Positions 40,845-41,401 of a stretch of DNA of 41,401 bases are shown here, piece after piece. The DNA is taken from positions 1 to 41,401 of the forward strand of contig CAMCVS010000001.1 of assembly GCA_945881965.1 (NCBI GenBank), given 5' to 3'. The notes under the pieces are model-generated. The model worked only from the letters and a program-made list of their open reading frames with translations, did no database searches and was not told where the DNA came from. Numbering within the stretch: the stretch's first letter is position 1; every line of letters starts with the position of its first letter. This DNA comes from Paracoccus haematequi (lineage in GTDB: Bacteria > Pseudomonadota > Alphaproteobacteria > Rhodobacterales > Rhodobacteraceae). Both the position numbers and the translations under genes were made by a program.

Positions 40845-41401
40845 ATGAACCTGCTGCACGCCAATGACCGGCGCGGGGTTTACCCGGACAGCTGGTATGC
40901 CGCGACGGCGGTGCCGCTGCCGCCGTTTCCCGCGCTGAAAGGTGCCCTGCGGGCGGATGTGGTGGTGGTGGGTGGCGGCTATACCGGGCTGTCTGCCGCG
41001 CTGCATCTGGCCGAACGCGGGTTTGACGTGGTGCTGCTGGAGGCGCACCGCGTCGGCTGGGGCGCGTCGGGGCGCAATGGCGGGCAATTGGGATCAGGAC
41101 AGCGGCAGGACCAGTTCAAGCTGGAAAAGCTGGTTGGACCGGCGGCGGCCCAGCAGTTGTGGCAGTTGGGCGAAGAGGCCAAGGTGGTCACGCATGACCT
41201 GATCGACCGGCACAAGATCGACTGCGGCTATCGCCCCGGTCTGGCCTGGGCCGGGTTCACGAGTCGCGAAACAGATTGGATGGCGCGCTATGCCGATCAT
41301 CTGGACCGCGCCTATGGCTACCGCGAGGTGACGGCGCTGGGGCGGGCGGAATTTGCGGCGCTGTGCCCGTCGCAGGCCTATCATGGCGGGATGCTGGACC
41401 G
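40845..41401 (+). CDS. puuB: FAD-dependent amine oxidoreductase (3' end cut by window)
   Basis: The first 185 residues of a DAO-type flavoenzyme are visible. The FAD Rossmann motif GGGYTG is at 43-48 (VVVVGGGYTGLSAALHLAERG), and the ribose-binding glutamate is E67 (VVLLEAHRVGWGASGRNGGQL). The WGASGRNGG stretch is typical of gamma-glutamylputrescine oxidoreductases and related amine oxidases. Following two gamma-glutamyl ligases, it likely oxidises the gamma-glutamylated amine to an aldehyde. The gene name is by analogy; the specific substrate is unproven. The remainder and any aldehyde dehydrogenase lie beyond the window. Confidence 0.8.
   Translation, partial: MNLLHANDRRGVYPDSWYAATAVPLPPFPALKGALRADVVVVGGGYTGLSAALHLAERGFDVVLLEAHRVGWGASGRNGGQLGSGQRQDQFKLEKLVGPAAAQQLWQLGEEAKVVTHDLIDRHKIDCGYRPGLAWAGFTSRETDWMARYADHLDRAYGYREVTALGRAEFAALCPSQAYHGGMLD

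Noticed and set aside
1-41401. tRNA, rRNA, CRISPR arrays, transposases, prophage genes
   Set aside because: Reading both strands for conserved tRNA arms, regular spacers and recombinase or phage proteins gave nothing beyond the housekeeping XerC.

Overview
The window reads as the chromosome of a GC-rich alphaproteobacterium, most likely Rhodobacteraceae/Roseobacteraceae. The evidence is base composition, the housekeeping neighbourhoods (ruvC-ruvA, DUF484-xerC, purA-DUF2842, secG beside pyrG), a DUF1127 small protein, FnrL-type boxes, GTG starts and Roseobacter-style polar amino-acid ABC plus glutamine-synthetase-like gene clusters. I see no rRNA, tRNA, CRISPR array, transposase or prophage.

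Layout. 1-3.3 kb: ruvA (cut by the window edge) and ruvC, a DUF1127 gene with a hairpin-rich leader and tail, a small membrane protein and prmA. 3.3-7.1 kb: a MATE exporter, then an acyltransferase-3-like gene and an MFS transporter in a patch of visibly lower GC. 7.2-10.2 kb: a cupin, a YeeE/YedE sulfur transporter behind a good FNR box, and a BenE-type symporter. 10.2-15 kb: priA, transaldolase (fsa), DUF484 and xerC. 15-18.2 kb: a zincin, a 2OG-Fe(II) oxygenase, a di-heme cytochrome c peroxidase behind an FNR-type box, and a Tat-exported MBL-fold protein. 18.3-25.6 kb: gltX, an LpxL-type acyltransferase, nadE, an 18-unit MORN protein, a DUF2842 protein and purA. 25.7-30.1 kb: a small membrane protein, a cobalt-type nitrile hydratase operon (alpha, beta, accessory), secG and pyrG. 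30.2-33.9 kb: small and hypothetical secreted proteins and a translationally coupled DUF1330-TerB-PhnD-like trio. 33.9-41.4 kb: a polar amino-acid/amine ABC importer followed by two glutamine-synthetase-like ligases flanking a class-I glutamine amidotransferase, then an FAD oxidoreductase. The last block looks like a gamma-glutamylation route for an imported amine and runs off the window.

The most striking non-coding signal is the pyrG leader. A sigma70-like promoter places the start of transcription on the first strand of a helix. The other strand of that helix carries the pyrG ribosome binding site, and the helix closes a three-way junction. The arrangement resembles the start-site-switching hairpins of enterobacterial pyrC/pyrD and suggests CTP-responsive translation of CTP synthase. 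Other notable structure: five consecutive GC hairpins inside the RuvA linker, a nine-unit internal duplication in the MORN protein, a dispersed repeat present three times, and convergent genes that share stop codons.
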